A stretch of 64,000 nucleotides of DNA. It comes from Shimia aestuarii. Its GTDB lineage: Bacteria; Pseudomonadota; Alphaproteobacteria; Rhodobacterales; Rhodobacteraceae. Within the stretch, counting starts at the first letter, position 1. Every line of letters starts with the position of its first letter. The DNA lies in assembly GCF_022814865.1 (NCBI RefSeq), contig NZ_JAKVRD010000001.1, positions 344,757 to 408,756 on the forward strand. Direction: 5' to 3'. Shown here in pieces: positions 29,973 through 39,044 of the stretch. The position numbers and the translations under genes were made by a program. The notes under the pieces are model-generated. The model searched no databases. It was not told where the DNA came from and was given only the letters and a program-made list of their open reading frames with translations.

Positions 29973-30005
29973 AAAGCCCCGGCCAATCGGTCGGGGCTTT
30001 TTCGT
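29973..30005 (+). terminator. intrinsic terminator of pckA
   Basis: AAAGCCCCG...CGGGGCTTT (29973-30000) with a 10-base interior that can pair further (GGCC/GGTC), followed by TTCGTTTT. It is nearly symmetric and may serve the convergent gene at 30021 too. Confidence 0.88.
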
Positions 30006-30020
30006 TTTGCATCGACTACA

Positions 30021-31406
30021 TCAAACGCCGATCTGCGCCGCCTGATGCCGCCGCAAAAGCGCCGCGAGCGCGACCGACCCAACCTTGGCCCGCAGGCTGT
30101 CGGCGCGGCCATTGGCGATGATCGGGACACGCGCGCCAAGGATCACCCCCGCGGCCTCGGCCCCGGCAAGATGCACGAGCTGTTTGGCGATGACATTCCC
30201 CGCCTCAAGCCCCGGCGCCATGAGCACATCCGCCTGCCCCGCTACGCCCGGCTTGCCCGGAAACTGCGCCGCGATGCGGGCCGAGATCGCCGTATCAAAC
30301 CCCATCGGACCGTCGAGTGTCCCGCCTGTGATCTGCCCCCGCTGCGCCATCTTGCAAAGCGCGGCGGCATCAATCGTGGCCGCAATATCCGGCGTGACCT
30401 CCTCCAGCGCCGACAAGAGCGCGACCTTCGGATTCGCCACACCAAGCGCATGAGCAAGCTCAATCGCGTTCTGAAGGATGTCCGCCTTGGTCTCGAGATC
30501 CGGCTTTGTATTGATAAGCCCGTCGGTGACGATCAACGGCTTGTCATAGCCCGGCACGTCCAGCGCGAAGGCATGGCTCATGACCCGCGCCGTCGCCAAT
30601 GCCGGGCGCACGCCGCGTACTAGGGGCCGCAACCGCGCAGAGCCCTCGTCGAGCGCATCGACCTGCCCCGCGCCGACCATCTCAACCGCGCGGGCAATCG
30701 CCGCTTGCGCCGATCCGGCCTCGTGGACCATCACACCGGAAAGATCGACACCGATCTCTTCCGCCAGATCACGAATATCGCCCTCTGGCCCGATCAACAC
30801 CGCCTCGCTCAACCCCATGCGTGCCGCTTCCATCGCGCCTTCCAACGCGCGCGGCGTCACCGGCATCACCGAGGCCACCCGGATCACCGGCGCGGCCTTG
30901 GCGGCCTGAAGCAGGGTCTCGTAGGCGCGGCCATGATGATGCAGGTGCACATCCGGCAGGTGCGCCCGCGGGCGGCGGATCTTGTGATCCGGCGCGATGA
31001 CCTCGGCCTCGCCCTTGATGACCGCCTTGCCCGCGTCATTGAGGCATAGGCACTCAAGGATCACATGCCCCTTCTCTCCCTTCTCGCGCACCGTCACCCG
31101 CACGGTGATCCGATCCCCAAGCCCGACCGGACGGCGAAAGCTCAGAGACTGATTGAGGTAGATCGTCCCCGGCCCCGGCAGTTCCGTACCAAGCACTGCC
31201 GAAATAAGCGCCCCGCCCCACATGCCATGCGCGATGACCTTGTGGAAAACCTCGTCGCGCGCGAACTCCGCATCAAGATGCGCGGGGTTCACATCGCCCG
31301 ACATGATGGCGAAAAGGTCGATATCCGCCGCGGTCAGGGTGCGCACCATCTCGGCGCTATCGCCCACCGCGATCTCGTCATAGGTGCGGTTCTCGATATA
31401 TTGCAT
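30021..31406 (-). CDS. MaoC-type enoyl-CoA hydratase fused to phosphate acyltransferase
   Basis: 461 residues, two domains. The N-terminal 150 residues form a MaoC hot-dog hydratase with IMSGDVNPAHLD and GMWGGALISAVLGTELPGPG, the (R)-specific motif. From about 165 comes a phosphotransacylase domain (RALEGAMEAARMGLSEAVLI, TDGLINTKPDLETKADIL, LMAPGLEAGNVIAKQLVHL). Such fusions are annotated as bifunctional enoyl-CoA hydratase/phosphate acetyltransferase. It starts 10 bases after the fabI-like gene and probably works with it and phaC; no acyl kinase gene is present. Confidence 0.88.
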   Translation of the reverse strand: MQYIENRTYDEIAVGDSAEMVRTLTAADIDLFAIMSGDVNPAHLDAEFARDEVFHKVIAHGMWGGALISAVLGTELPGPGTIYLNQSLSFRRPVGLGDRITVRVTVREKGEKGHVILECLCLNDAGKAVIKGEAEVIAPDHKIRRPRAHLPDVHLHHHGRAYETLLQAAKAAPVIRVASVMPVTPRALEGAMEAARMGLSEAVLIGPEGDIRDLAEEIGVDLSGVMVHEAGSAQAAIARAVEMVGAGQVDALDEGSARLRPLVRGVRPALATARVMSHAFALDVPGYDKPLIVTDGLINTKPDLETKADILQNAIELAHALGVANPKVALLSALEEVTPDIAATIDAAALCKMAQRGQITGGTLDGPMGFDTAISARIAAQFPGKPGVAGQADVLMAPGLEAGNVIAKQLVHLAGAEAAGVILGARVPIIANGRADSLRAKVGSVALAALLRRHQAAQIGV

Positions 31407-31416
31407 GGCCCGCCCC

Positions 31417-32193
31417 TCAGGACATCACGTGATAGCCGCCATCGACATACATGACGTTGCCCGTCATGGCCGAGGACTGCTCTGACAAGAGGCAGAGCGC
31501 CGCCTGCCCAACCTCACGGATCGTCACGAGACGGCGCAGCGGTGCACGGGTTTCGGCATTGTGGGTGAGGTCGTCGAAATGGTCGATCCCCGACGCCGCC
31601 CGCGTCATGAGCGGCCCCGGTGAGATGGCGTTGACCCGGATGCCCTCCGGCCCCAACTCCGCCGCCATGTAGCGCGTGAGGCTCTCAAGCGCGGCCTTCA
31701 CTGGTCCCATGACGTTGTAATGATCGACAACCTTTTCGGCGCCATAATAGCTCACCGTGAGGAGGCTTCCCCCGTCGCGCATCAACGGCTCGGCAAGCCG
31801 CGCCATACGGGCGAAGGAATGCACCGAGATATCCATCGCAAGGGTGAACCCCTCGCGCGAACTATCCGTCACCCGCCCATGAAGGTCGTCCTTGGGACAA
31901 AACGCGATGGAGTGCAGCAGAAAGTCCAAGCCGCCCCATTCACGCGCGATCTTGTCGAACGCTGCCTCCATCTGTGCATCGTCCGTCACATCAAGCGGCA
32001 AGAGCATCTCTGCGCCGACCGCCTCGGCCACGGGCTCCACGAATCCCTTGGCCTTGTCCGACAGATAGCTAAGCGCGAGCGTCGCGCCTGCTTCCGAGAG
32101 CACCTCGGCACAGCCTGCGGCGATGGAATGGTGATTGGCAACGCCGACGATCAAGCCGCGTTTGCCTGCGAGAGGTCCGGTTTTCGGGGTCAT
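31417..32193 (-). CDS. fabI: FabI-like enoyl-ACP (or enoyl-CoA) reductase
   Basis: 258 residues. The FabI cofactor region is KRGLIVGVANHHSIAAGCA, the adenine-side DVTDDAQ and LLHSIAFCPK follow, and the catalytic block is SYYGAEKVVDHYNVMGPVKA with the Tyr-x6-Lys pair. It ends DGGYHVMS. Because it lies three bases after phaC rather than with fatty-acid synthesis genes, it may act on short-chain acyl-CoA/ACP in polyester metabolism. A second housekeeping FabI is expected elsewhere. Confidence 0.9.
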   Translation of the reverse strand: MTPKTGPLAGKRGLIVGVANHHSIAAGCAEVLSEAGATLALSYLSDKAKGFVEPVAEAVGAEMLLPLDVTDDAQMEAAFDKIAREWGGLDFLLHSIAFCPKDDLHGRVTDSSREGFTLAMDISVHSFARMARLAEPLMRDGGSLLTVSYYGAEKVVDHYNVMGPVKAALESLTRYMAAELGPEGIRVNAISPGPLMTRAASGIDHFDDLTHNAETRAPLRRLVTIREVGQAALCLLSEQSSAMTGNVMYVDGGYHVMS

Positions 32194-32196
32194 GGC

Positions 32197-33963
32197 TTAC
32201 TCCATCAGGATGTAGGTGCCGGGCGCATCGCAAAGCGCTTTGCCCATTTTCGGCGGCTTGACCGCATCGCCGGACCGGTCGTCCAGCCATTTGGTCCATG
32301 CAGGCCACCACGAGCCCTCCTCCCGATCCGCAACCTCCTGCCAGTGATCCGGCGAGAGATAGCGGTCCTTGTCGTTTGATGTGTGCACCATGTAGTGACG
32401 GCGCGGGTGGCCGGGTTCAGACACCACACCCGCGTTATGCCCGCCATTGGTCAGCACAAAGGTCACATCCGAGCGCGTCAGCGCCTCGATCTTGAACGCC
32501 GATTTCCACGGCGCAACATGGTCTGTTTCGGTCCCCACCGCAAAGATCGGCACCGTAATATCACCGGGGAACACCGGTTCGTCTCCGACCATGAACTTGC
32601 CATCGGCAAACTGGTTCTCAAGGAACAGCTTGCGCAGGTATTCCGAATGCATCCGGTAGGGCATCCGCGTCGTATCCGCGTTCCACGACATCAGGTCGTT
32701 ATAGCGCGGCTTCTCTCCCATGAGGTATTCATGCTGGATGCGCGACCAAACAAGGTCGGCCGAGCGCAAAAGCTGAAACGCGCCCGACATTTGTGTCGCG
32801 TCGAGATAACCCTTCTTCCACATCATGTCCTCAAGGAAGGCGACCTGGCTCTCGTTGATGAAAAGCATCAACTCGCCCGCCTCGGTGAAATCGACCTGCG
32901 CCGCGAAAAGCGTCATCGACGCCAGCCGCTCATCCCCATCGCGCGCCATCGTTGCCGCCGCCACCGACAGGAGCGTGCCACCAAGGCAATAGCCCGCGCT
33001 ATGGATTTTCTGCGCCCCGGTGATCTTTTCGATCTCATCAAGCGCCGCCATCGGCCCTTGAAGGCGGTAGTCGTCAAAGCCAAGCTCTGCGTCGTCGGCA
33101 TCCGGGTTGCGCCATGAGATCATGAATACGGTATAGCCCTGCTCGGTCAGGTATTTGACCATCGAGTTATGCGCGCTGAGGTCGAGGATATAGTATTTCA
33201 TGATCCACGCCGGCACGATCAGCACCGGCTCCGGGCGCACCTTGGCGGTCGCCGGTTCATACTGGATCAATTCGATGAGATGATTGCGATAGACGACCTT
33301 GCCGGGCGTCACGGCAAGCGTCTTGCCAACGGCATAGTCCGACTCCGCCCCGAACCGTTCATGCAGCATCGTGTGTTGCAGATCGTCGAGGTAATTGCGC
33401 ATCCCCGCAACGATATTCGTGCCGTTGCTCTCGACCGTCTTCTCGATGATCTCGGGGTTGGTGACCGGGAAATTCGCAGGCGAAAGCGCGTCGAGCACTT
33501 GTCGTGCGGCGAATCTTACGGCCTTTTCATCCGCCTCGCTCACACCGCGCACATTGCTTGTCGCCTCTTCCCACCATTCCTGCGCCAGGAGAAAGGCCTC
33601 CTTATAGGCCGAGAAGGGTTTCGCCTCCCAATCGGGATGGCGGAACCTGCGATCCTTGCGTTGCTCTGCGGAACAGCGCCCCGTGCTGCCCCCCATGGCA
33701 CAACGGGTCAGGTATTGCGCAAATTCGGTCTGTTTCTCAAAGGCGGAATACGCCAACTCGGCCTGCTTGCCGGGCGACGCCGCAAGGTGCAGCGCCCAAT
33801 CCATGTAAACAAGCCCAAGCGCCGCCGGGGAAAGGCCGCCGGTCAACTCGCTGAACATCGCGTGCGTGGCGGTGTCCACAGTGCTTGCAACCTCGGCGAC
33901 ACTATCCTTGGCGCGGGGCTTTTCGGGTCTATCGGGGCGGTCGAAATGGGGGTGGCCTGTCAT
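32197..33963 (-). CDS. phaC: class I poly(3-hydroxyalkanoate) synthase
   Basis: 588 residues from ATG 33963; the open frame extends upstream to 34050 without conservation. Polymerises (R)-3-hydroxyacyl-CoA into storage polyester. The lipase-like box with the catalytic cysteine is AGYCLGGT (Cys326), preceded by PAWIMKYYILDLSAHNSMVK and SWRNPDADDAELGFDDY. The catalytic Asp and His are in VGTETDHVAPW and LTNGGHNAGVVSEPGHPRR. It leads a three-gene operon with fabI and the MaoC-phosphotransacylase. Confidence 0.95.
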   Translation of the reverse strand: MTGHPHFDRPDRPEKPRAKDSVAEVASTVDTATHAMFSELTGGLSPAALGLVYMDWALHLAASPGKQAELAYSAFEKQTEFAQYLTRCAMGGSTGRCSAEQRKDRRFRHPDWEAKPFSAYKEAFLLAQEWWEEATSNVRGVSEADEKAVRFAARQVLDALSPANFPVTNPEIIEKTVESNGTNIVAGMRNYLDDLQHTMLHERFGAESDYAVGKTLAVTPGKVVYRNHLIELIQYEPATAKVRPEPVLIVPAWIMKYYILDLSAHNSMVKYLTEQGYTVFMISWRNPDADDAELGFDDYRLQGPMAALDEIEKITGAQKIHSAGYCLGGTLLSVAAATMARDGDERLASMTLFAAQVDFTEAGELMLFINESQVAFLEDMMWKKGYLDATQMSGAFQLLRSADLVWSRIQHEYLMGEKPRYNDLMSWNADTTRMPYRMHSEYLRKLFLENQFADGKFMVGDEPVFPGDITVPIFAVGTETDHVAPWKSAFKIEALTRSDVTFVLTNGGHNAGVVSEPGHPRRHYMVHTSNDKDRYLSPDHWQEVADREEGSWWPAWTKWLDDRSGDAVKPPKMGKALCDAPGTYILME

Positions 33964-34181
33964 CTGTCGTTCCAATCCTGGTTTCAGCGACGCGACTCCC
34001 CCGATCTGCCCCTCCTGACAGACCCCGCATCTCGCAGCTACGCCGCCCAAAAGACGGCGACATTGACCTATCTCAAGCCTGCAACATACGGGCGGCGCTT
34101 GTCCGTAAATTTTTTCTGCGCGCGCGAAAAACGCCCAGAAACAAGGCAGCAGATGCCGGATTTATATGGCTCTTTTATGAA

Positions 34182-34197
34182 TGCATATGCAGCATGC
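34182..34197. repeat. TGC-rich palindromes upstream of phaC
   Basis: TGCATATGCA (34182-34191) and GCATGC (34192-34197) are adjacent palindromes immediately beyond the ridA stop codon and about 220 bases before phaC. PhaR repressors of polyester genes recognise TGC-rich dyads, so a link is possible but unproven. Confidence 0.3.
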
Positions 34198-34199
34198 GT

Positions 34200-34586
34200 T
34201 TATGTCGCAGCAGCAATGGCCTCGATCTCGACCACGAATTCAGGCCGGGTAAAGCCGCTCACGATGACAAGCGTCGAGGCGGGCAAGACGGCAAGCCCCG
34301 CCGTGAACCGATCCCGCGCCGCCATGTAGCCCGCCATATGCGCGCGATCCGTCACATAGGCATTGAGACGCAGGATATCGCCGCGCCCAAGCCCTCCTTC
34401 GGCAAGGATCGCGTCGATATTGGCGAAACAGAGATCGGCCTGCGCCTCAGCCCCCTCCGGCACATGGCCCTCCGCATCGACCGCAAGCTGCCCGCTGGTC
34501 ACGACAAGCCGCGTCGCCTCGGTCGCGATACCGTGGCTATAGGCGGCAAAGGGCTTGGCTATGCTGTCAGGGGTCAGGGCTTTCAT
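34200..34586 (-). CDS. RidA family protein (enamine/imine deaminase)
   Basis: 128 residues from ATG 34586, where a GAGGAG ribosome binding site fits; the long upstream open frame is not conserved. RidA proteins hydrolyse reactive enamines formed by PLP enzymes. Visible motifs are FAAYSHGIATEATRLVVTSG, QADLCFANIDAILAEGG, RLNAYVTDRAHMAGYMAARD and the C-terminal STLVIVSGFTRPEFVVEIEA, the family signature region. The usual catalytic Arg/Glu pair is R in FTRPEFVVEIE. Divergent from the RND pump genes. Confidence 0.9.
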   Translation of the reverse strand: MKALTPDSIAKPFAAYSHGIATEATRLVVTSGQLAVDAEGHVPEGAEAQADLCFANIDAILAEGGLGRGDILRLNAYVTDRAHMAGYMAARDRFTAGLAVLPASTLVIVSGFTRPEFVVEIEAIAAAT

Positions 34587-34714
34587 GCGGCTCTCCTCTC
34601 GGGCAACGCTGCCCATCATGCCAGAGCCCTGCGCGCGCGAGAAGGCGAAATGCGACGCCAGAGAATTCCATTCACAGGAGCGCACGTGGGGCATAGTCTC
34701 TTCCTCATTCGAGC

Positions 34715-34737
34715 GATGCAAAACGAGCCCTTGCATC
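34715..34737. promoter_or_regulatory. perfect inverted repeat between ridA and the RND operon
   Basis: GATGCAA (34715-34721) and TTGCATC (34731-34737) form a perfect 7-bp dyad with a nine-base spacer. A further TTGCATATAAATGC follows at 34750-34763. The location between divergent genes makes it a candidate operator for a repressor of the efflux pump. No regulator gene is adjacent. Confidence 0.45.
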
Positions 34738-34792
34738 ATATTCGTTTTTTTGCATATAAATGCGAAACCCGGTGTTCGAGGAGTTCTCCACC

Positions 34793-35782
34793 ATGCGACA
34801 ACCGATTCTTGGTCCGATGATTGGCCTCTGCCTCGTCCTGACCTCGTTTTCCCAAACCGCCGCCGCAGAAACCGCAAGGGCGGTGACGCTCACGGAGTGG
34901 AAGTCCGTCTTCGGACGCGTCGAAGCCCGCGATATGATCCCCGCGCGCTCGCGCATTGGCGGTGTCGTGGTCGAGATCACGGTCGAAGAAGGCGACAGTG
35001 TTGCCAAGGATGCGGTGATCGCCACGATCCGCGACGAAAAACTCGCCCTGCAACTCGACGCTGTGCAGGCCCAGATCGACGCCCTTGGCTCACAGCTCGA
35101 CAATGCCCGCGCCGAACTCAAACGCGGCGAAGACCTCCTTGAACGCGGCGTGACCACGGCCCAGCGCCTCGACGCGCTCCGAACCCAAGTCGAGGTGCTC
35201 GAGAACCAGATCGACGCCACCCGCGCCGAAAAAAGCGTCGTCGAACAACAGGCCGCAGAGGGCGCGGTCCTAGCCCCACTGGCCGGCAAGGTGCTCGACG
35301 TGCCGCTCACCTCCGGCACCGTCATCATGCCCGGCGAGGTGGTGGCCCAGATCGGCGGTGGCGGCTTCTTCCTGCGCCTCGCCGTACCGGAACGCCACGC
35401 CGCCCACCTTGCGGAAGGGGCCGAGATCATGGTCGGCGAGAACGGGGCCGAGACCACGGGCCGCCTCGCCAAGGTTTATCCCAATATCGAAAACGGCCGC
35501 GTCATCGCCGATGTCGAAATCCCCAACCTCAATAGCGATTTCGTCAATGCCCGCGTCCTCGTCCGCCTCCCCATCGGCACACGCGAGGCCGTGGTGGTGC
35601 CCGAATCCGCGCTCACCACGCGCATGGGACTGGATTTCGTCACTGTCGCAGGGCCGGACGGCACCCCGGTGCGCCGCACGGTCGTGCCCGGCGCGCGTTC
35701 GATGCAGGACGGTGTGGCGGTCGTGGAAATCCTGAGCGGCCTGTCGGGCGGCGAAACGCTGGTGGACCCGACCGATGACTGA
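34793..35782 (+). CDS. RND efflux periplasmic adaptor (membrane fusion) protein
   Basis: 329 residues from ATG 34793 after GAGGAG; an upstream ATG at 34760 lacks a binding site. MRQPILGPMIGLCLVLTSFS followed by QTAAAE is a signal peptide. The barrel-sandwich half-motifs are IGGVVVEITVEEGDSVAKDA and LAPLAGKVLDVPLTSGTVI, separated by an alpha-helical hairpin (residues about 80-150) that contacts an outer-membrane channel. It overlaps the permease gene by eight bases. Confidence 0.92.
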   Translation: MRQPILGPMIGLCLVLTSFSQTAAAETARAVTLTEWKSVFGRVEARDMIPARSRIGGVVVEITVEEGDSVAKDAVIATIRDEKLALQLDAVQAQIDALGSQLDNARAELKRGEDLLERGVTTAQRLDALRTQVEVLENQIDATRAEKSVVEQQAAEGAVLAPLAGKVLDVPLTSGTVIMPGEVVAQIGGGGFFLRLAVPERHAAHLAEGAEIMVGENGAETTGRLAKVYPNIENGRVIADVEIPNLNSDFVNARVLVRLPIGTREAVVVPESALTTRMGLDFVTVAGPDGTPVRRTVVPGARSMQDGVAVVEILSGLSGGETLVDPTDD

Positions 35783-38700
35783 CGACACCACGCCCCCCCA
35801 AGAGAAACGCGGCCCGCTCGGCATCGCCGGGGCGCTCACCCGCGCCTTCATCAAGTCGCCCCTGACACCGCTGATGATCCTCGCCGCGCTGGCCGTGGGC
35901 CTTGTCGCGCTCATAAGCCTACCGCGAGAGGAAGAGCCGCAAATCTCGGTCCCCCTCGTCGATATCCACATCCAAGCGCCGGGGCTTCGGGCCGAAGATG
36001 CGATCAAGCTTGTGACCGAACCGATGGAAACCATCGTCAAGGGCATCAACGAGGTCGAGCACGTCTATTCCTCGACCCGCGATGACTACGCGATGGTCAC
36101 TGCGCGCTTTCTCGTCGGCACCTCCGCCGACGCCGCGATTCTGCGCGTGCATGAGAAAATCCGCGCCAACAAAGACCGCATCCCGGTTGGCATCGACGAC
36201 CCCCTCATTGTCGGGCGTGGCATCGACGATGTGGCCATCGTCTCGCTGACCCTGACACCCGAAGACACGGGCGGCGACATGACCGCCAACGACCTTACCC
36301 GCATCGCCCGCGAGCTTCAGGTCGAGGTCGCCAAGATCGAAAACGTCGGCCTGACCTATATCGTTGGCGACAGCCCCGAGGCGATCCGCATCGCCCCCGA
36401 TCCCGAACGCCTCGCCCTTTTCGGCATCACCCTGCAACAACTCGCCGGTAAGGTCGAAGGCGCCAACCGCGCCATGCCCGCGGGCCTTGTGCGTGATGGC
36501 GGCGACCAGATCGCGCTTGTCGCGGGCGAAACCCTCTCGGCCCCGTCCGAGATTGCCAATCTCCTGCTGACAGCGCGCGACGGTCGTCCCGTCTATGTGC
36601 GCGACGTGGCCGATGTCTCCTATATCCCCGACACCTCCCAAAGCATCGTCGCCAACCTCACCCGTGCGGGCGACACGACGACAGCAACCCCTGCCGTTAC
36701 CCTCGCCATCGCCAAGCGCGCAGGCGCCAATGCCGTGGTCGTGGCCGAGGAAATCCTGCACCGCGTCCATAGCCTCGAACACAACCTGATCCCCGATAGC
36801 GTCCAGATCGACGTGACCCGCGACTACGGCGAGACCGCCAACGAGAAAGCCAACGAGCTTCTGTTCCACCTTGGCCTTGCGACGGTCTCTATCGTGGCGC
36901 TCGTTCTCTTTGCCATTGGCTGGCGCGAGAGCATCGTGGTCGCCGTGGTGATCCCGGTGACGATCCTGCTGACGCTCTTTGCGGCCTGGATCATGGGCTA
37001 TACGCTCAACCGCGTCTCTCTCTTCGCGCTGATCTTTTCGATCGGCATCCTTGTCGATGACGCCATCGTGGTGATCGAAAACATCGCCCGCCACTGGGGC
37101 ATGAAAGGCGAAGGCAGCCGCGCCGAAAAGGCGATCCGCGCTGTGGCCGAGGTCGGCAACCCGACCATCGTCGCAACGCTGACCGTGGTCGCCGCGCTTT
37201 TGCCGATGTTGTTCGTCTCGGGACTCATGGGGCCCTACATGTCGCCGATCCCGGCCAACGCCTCTGCCGCGATGATTTTCTCCTTCTTCGTCGCGGTCAT
37301 CATCACGCCCTGGCTCATGCTCAAGATCGCGGGCAACGCGCCCCTGCATGACCATGGCGATGGGCATGGCGGTCGCCTCGGGCGCCTCTACCGCGTCGTC
37401 GCTGTGCCGCTCCTCAAGACCAAGGCGCGTAGCGGGCTCTTCATCCTCGCCGCCTTCATCCTGAGCTTCGGCTCCATGACGGCGTTCTATACCAAGGACG
37501 TGACGGTCAAACTCCTGCCCTTTGACAACAAGTCCGAGCTGGCCGTGGTCATTGACCTGCCCGAAGGCGCGGCGGTTGAAGACACCGACGCCGTGGCCCG
37601 CGCCGTCGCCTCCGAAGTGCTCAAGATGCCCGAGGTGATCTCGGCCCAGACCTATGCCGGCACCGCCGCACCGTTCAACTTCAACGGCCTCGTGCGCCAC
37701 TACTACCTGCGCGAAGAGCCGCAGCTTGGCGACGTGCAGATCAACCTCGCCGCCAAACACGACCGCGACCGCACCAGCCACGAGATCGCGTTGGAGATTC
37801 GCGAGCGGATCATGGCGCTCGACGTGCCGCCCGGCACCTCTCTCAAGACGGTCGAGCCGCCCCCCGGCCCGCCGGTCATCGCCACGCTTCTGGCCGAGGT
37901 CTATGGCCCCGATGGCGAGACCCGCCGCGCCGCCGCCGCGAAAATTCGCGAAGCCTTCGAAAGCGTGCCCTTCGTGGTCGATGTCGACGACAGCTTCGGG
38001 GAACAGGCCCGCAAGCTGCGCGTCTCTCTCGACACCGACCAGATGGAATTCTTCGGCGTGCAGGAGGCGGATGTCTTCTCGACCATCGGAATCCTGAACG
38101 GCGGCGCGACCGTCGGCTATTCGCACCGCGAAGACGGCCGCCGCCCGATCCCCATCGTGGTCGAGCGCGACAAGGCCGACCGCGTGGTAGACGAGCGCTT
38201 CCTCTCGACCCCGATCCCCGCCAACGTCCTTCCCGGCGCGCGCGGCGTGGTCGAGCTTGGCGACGTGGTCCACATCGAAGAGGAAACCTCATCTTACCCG
38301 ATCTTCCGGCACAATGGCCGCCCAGCCGAAATGGTCACCGCCGAGTTGGCCGGGGATTTCGAAGCACCGCTCTACGGGATGCTCGCCGTGGCAGAGGCGC
38401 TCGATGCGATGGACTGGCCCGAAGGCACCAAGCCCGTTATCGCCCTCAACGGCCAACCTGAGGATGAAACCCACGTCACCCTTCTGTGGGACGGCGAATG
38501 GGAGGTCACATGGGTCACCTTCCGCGACATGGGCGCGGCCTTTGCCGTCGCCCTTCTCGGCATCTACATCCTCGTCGTGGCGCAGTTCGGCTCGTTCCGC
38601 CTTCCGCTCGTGGTGCTGACGCCGGTGCCGCTGACCTTCCTCGGGATCATCGGCGGGCATTGGCTCTTTGGTGCGCCTTTCTCGGCGACCTCGATGATCG

Positions 38701-38990
38701 GCTTTATCGCGCTTGCGGGCATCATTGTGCGCAACTCGATCCTTCTCGTGGACTTTATCCGCCACGAAGGCCGCGACGAGACCCCGCTTGTGGAGACGCT
38801 CATCGCCGCCGGGTCGATCCGCTTCAAGCCGATCTTGCTCACAGCCATTGCCGCCATGATCGGCGCGGTGGTGATCCTCGCGGACCCGATCTTTCAGGGT
38901 CTCGCGATCTCGCTCTTGTTTGGCTTGCTAAGTTCGACGCTTCTCACCGTCTTGGTGATCCCGGCGATCTACCGCGTCTTCAAGACCTGA
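35775..38990 (+). CDS. RND efflux inner-membrane permease
   Basis: 1071 residues, full length for the HAE1/AcrB-like family. Proton-driven export of hydrophobic compounds is expected. Twelve membrane spans are predicted; TM4 carries the paired aspartates in FSIGILVDDAIVVIENIA that relay protons. The periplasmic porter loops lie between TM1-2 and TM7-8. The N-terminus is cytosolic with a short Pro-rich stretch. No outer-membrane factor gene is adjacent, so a general TolC is presumably used. Confidence 0.94.
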   Translation: MTDDTTPPQEKRGPLGIAGALTRAFIKSPLTPLMILAALAVGLVALISLPREEEPQISVPLVDIHIQAPGLRAEDAIKLVTEPMETIVKGINEVEHVYSSTRDDYAMVTARFLVGTSADAAILRVHEKIRANKDRIPVGIDDPLIVGRGIDDVAIVSLTLTPEDTGGDMTANDLTRIARELQVEVAKIENVGLTYIVGDSPEAIRIAPDPERLALFGITLQQLAGKVEGANRAMPAGLVRDGGDQIALVAGETLSAPSEIANLLLTARDGRPVYVRDVADVSYIPDTSQSIVANLTRAGDTTTATPAVTLAIAKRAGANAVVVAEEILHRVHSLEHNLIPDSVQIDVTRDYGETANEKANELLFHLGLATVSIVALVLFAIGWRESIVVAVVIPVTILLTLFAAWIMGYTLNRVSLFALIFSIGILVDDAIVVIENIARHWGMKGEGSRAEKAIRAVAEVGNPTIVATLTVVAALLPMLFVSGLMGPYMSPIPANASAAMIFSFFVAVIITPWLMLKIAGNAPLHDHGDGHGGRLGRLYRVVAVPLLKTKARSGLFILAAFILSFGSMTAFYTKDVTVKLLPFDNKSELAVVIDLPEGAAVEDTDAVARAVASEVLKMPEVISAQTYAGTAAPFNFNGLVRHYYLREEPQLGDVQINLAAKHDRDRTSHEIALEIRERIMALDVPPGTSLKTVEPPPGPPVIATLLAEVYGPDGETRRAAAAKIREAFESVPFVVDVDDSFGEQARKLRVSLDTDQMEFFGVQEADVFSTIGILNGGATVGYSHREDGRRPIPIVVERDKADRVVDERFLSTPIPANVLPGARGVVELGDVVHIEEETSSYPIFRHNGRPAEMVTAELAGDFEAPLYGMLAVAEALDAMDWPEGTKPVIALNGQPEDETHVTLLWDGEWEVTWVTFRDMGAAFAVALLGIYILVVAQFGSFRLPLVVLTPVPLTFLGIIGGHWLFGAPFSATSMIGFIALAGIIVRNSILLVDFIRHEGRDETPLVETLIAAGSIRFKPILLTAIAAMIGAVVILADPIFQGLAISLLFGLLSSTLLTVLVIPAIYRVFKT

Positions 38991-39008
38991 CACCGCCGCA
39001 CAACGGGA

Positions 39009-39029
39009 CAGGGGGGCCAGTCCCCCCTG
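39009..39029. terminator. hairpin between the RND permease and molybdoenzyme genes
   Basis: CAGGGGGG-CCAGT-CCCCCCTG is a perfect 8-bp stem lying 19 bases after the permease stop, between convergent genes. It has no T run, so it may act as a bidirectional barrier rather than a strict intrinsic terminator. Confidence 0.55.
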
Positions 39030-39044
39030 CCCTCGGCGCACCGC

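Noticed and set aside
35919..38273. 784-codon open frame antisense to the RND permease
   Set aside because: Composition is low-complexity His/Asp/Gly-rich with no domain, and the opposite strand holds a full-length, well-conserved permease. It is a by-product of high GC third positions.
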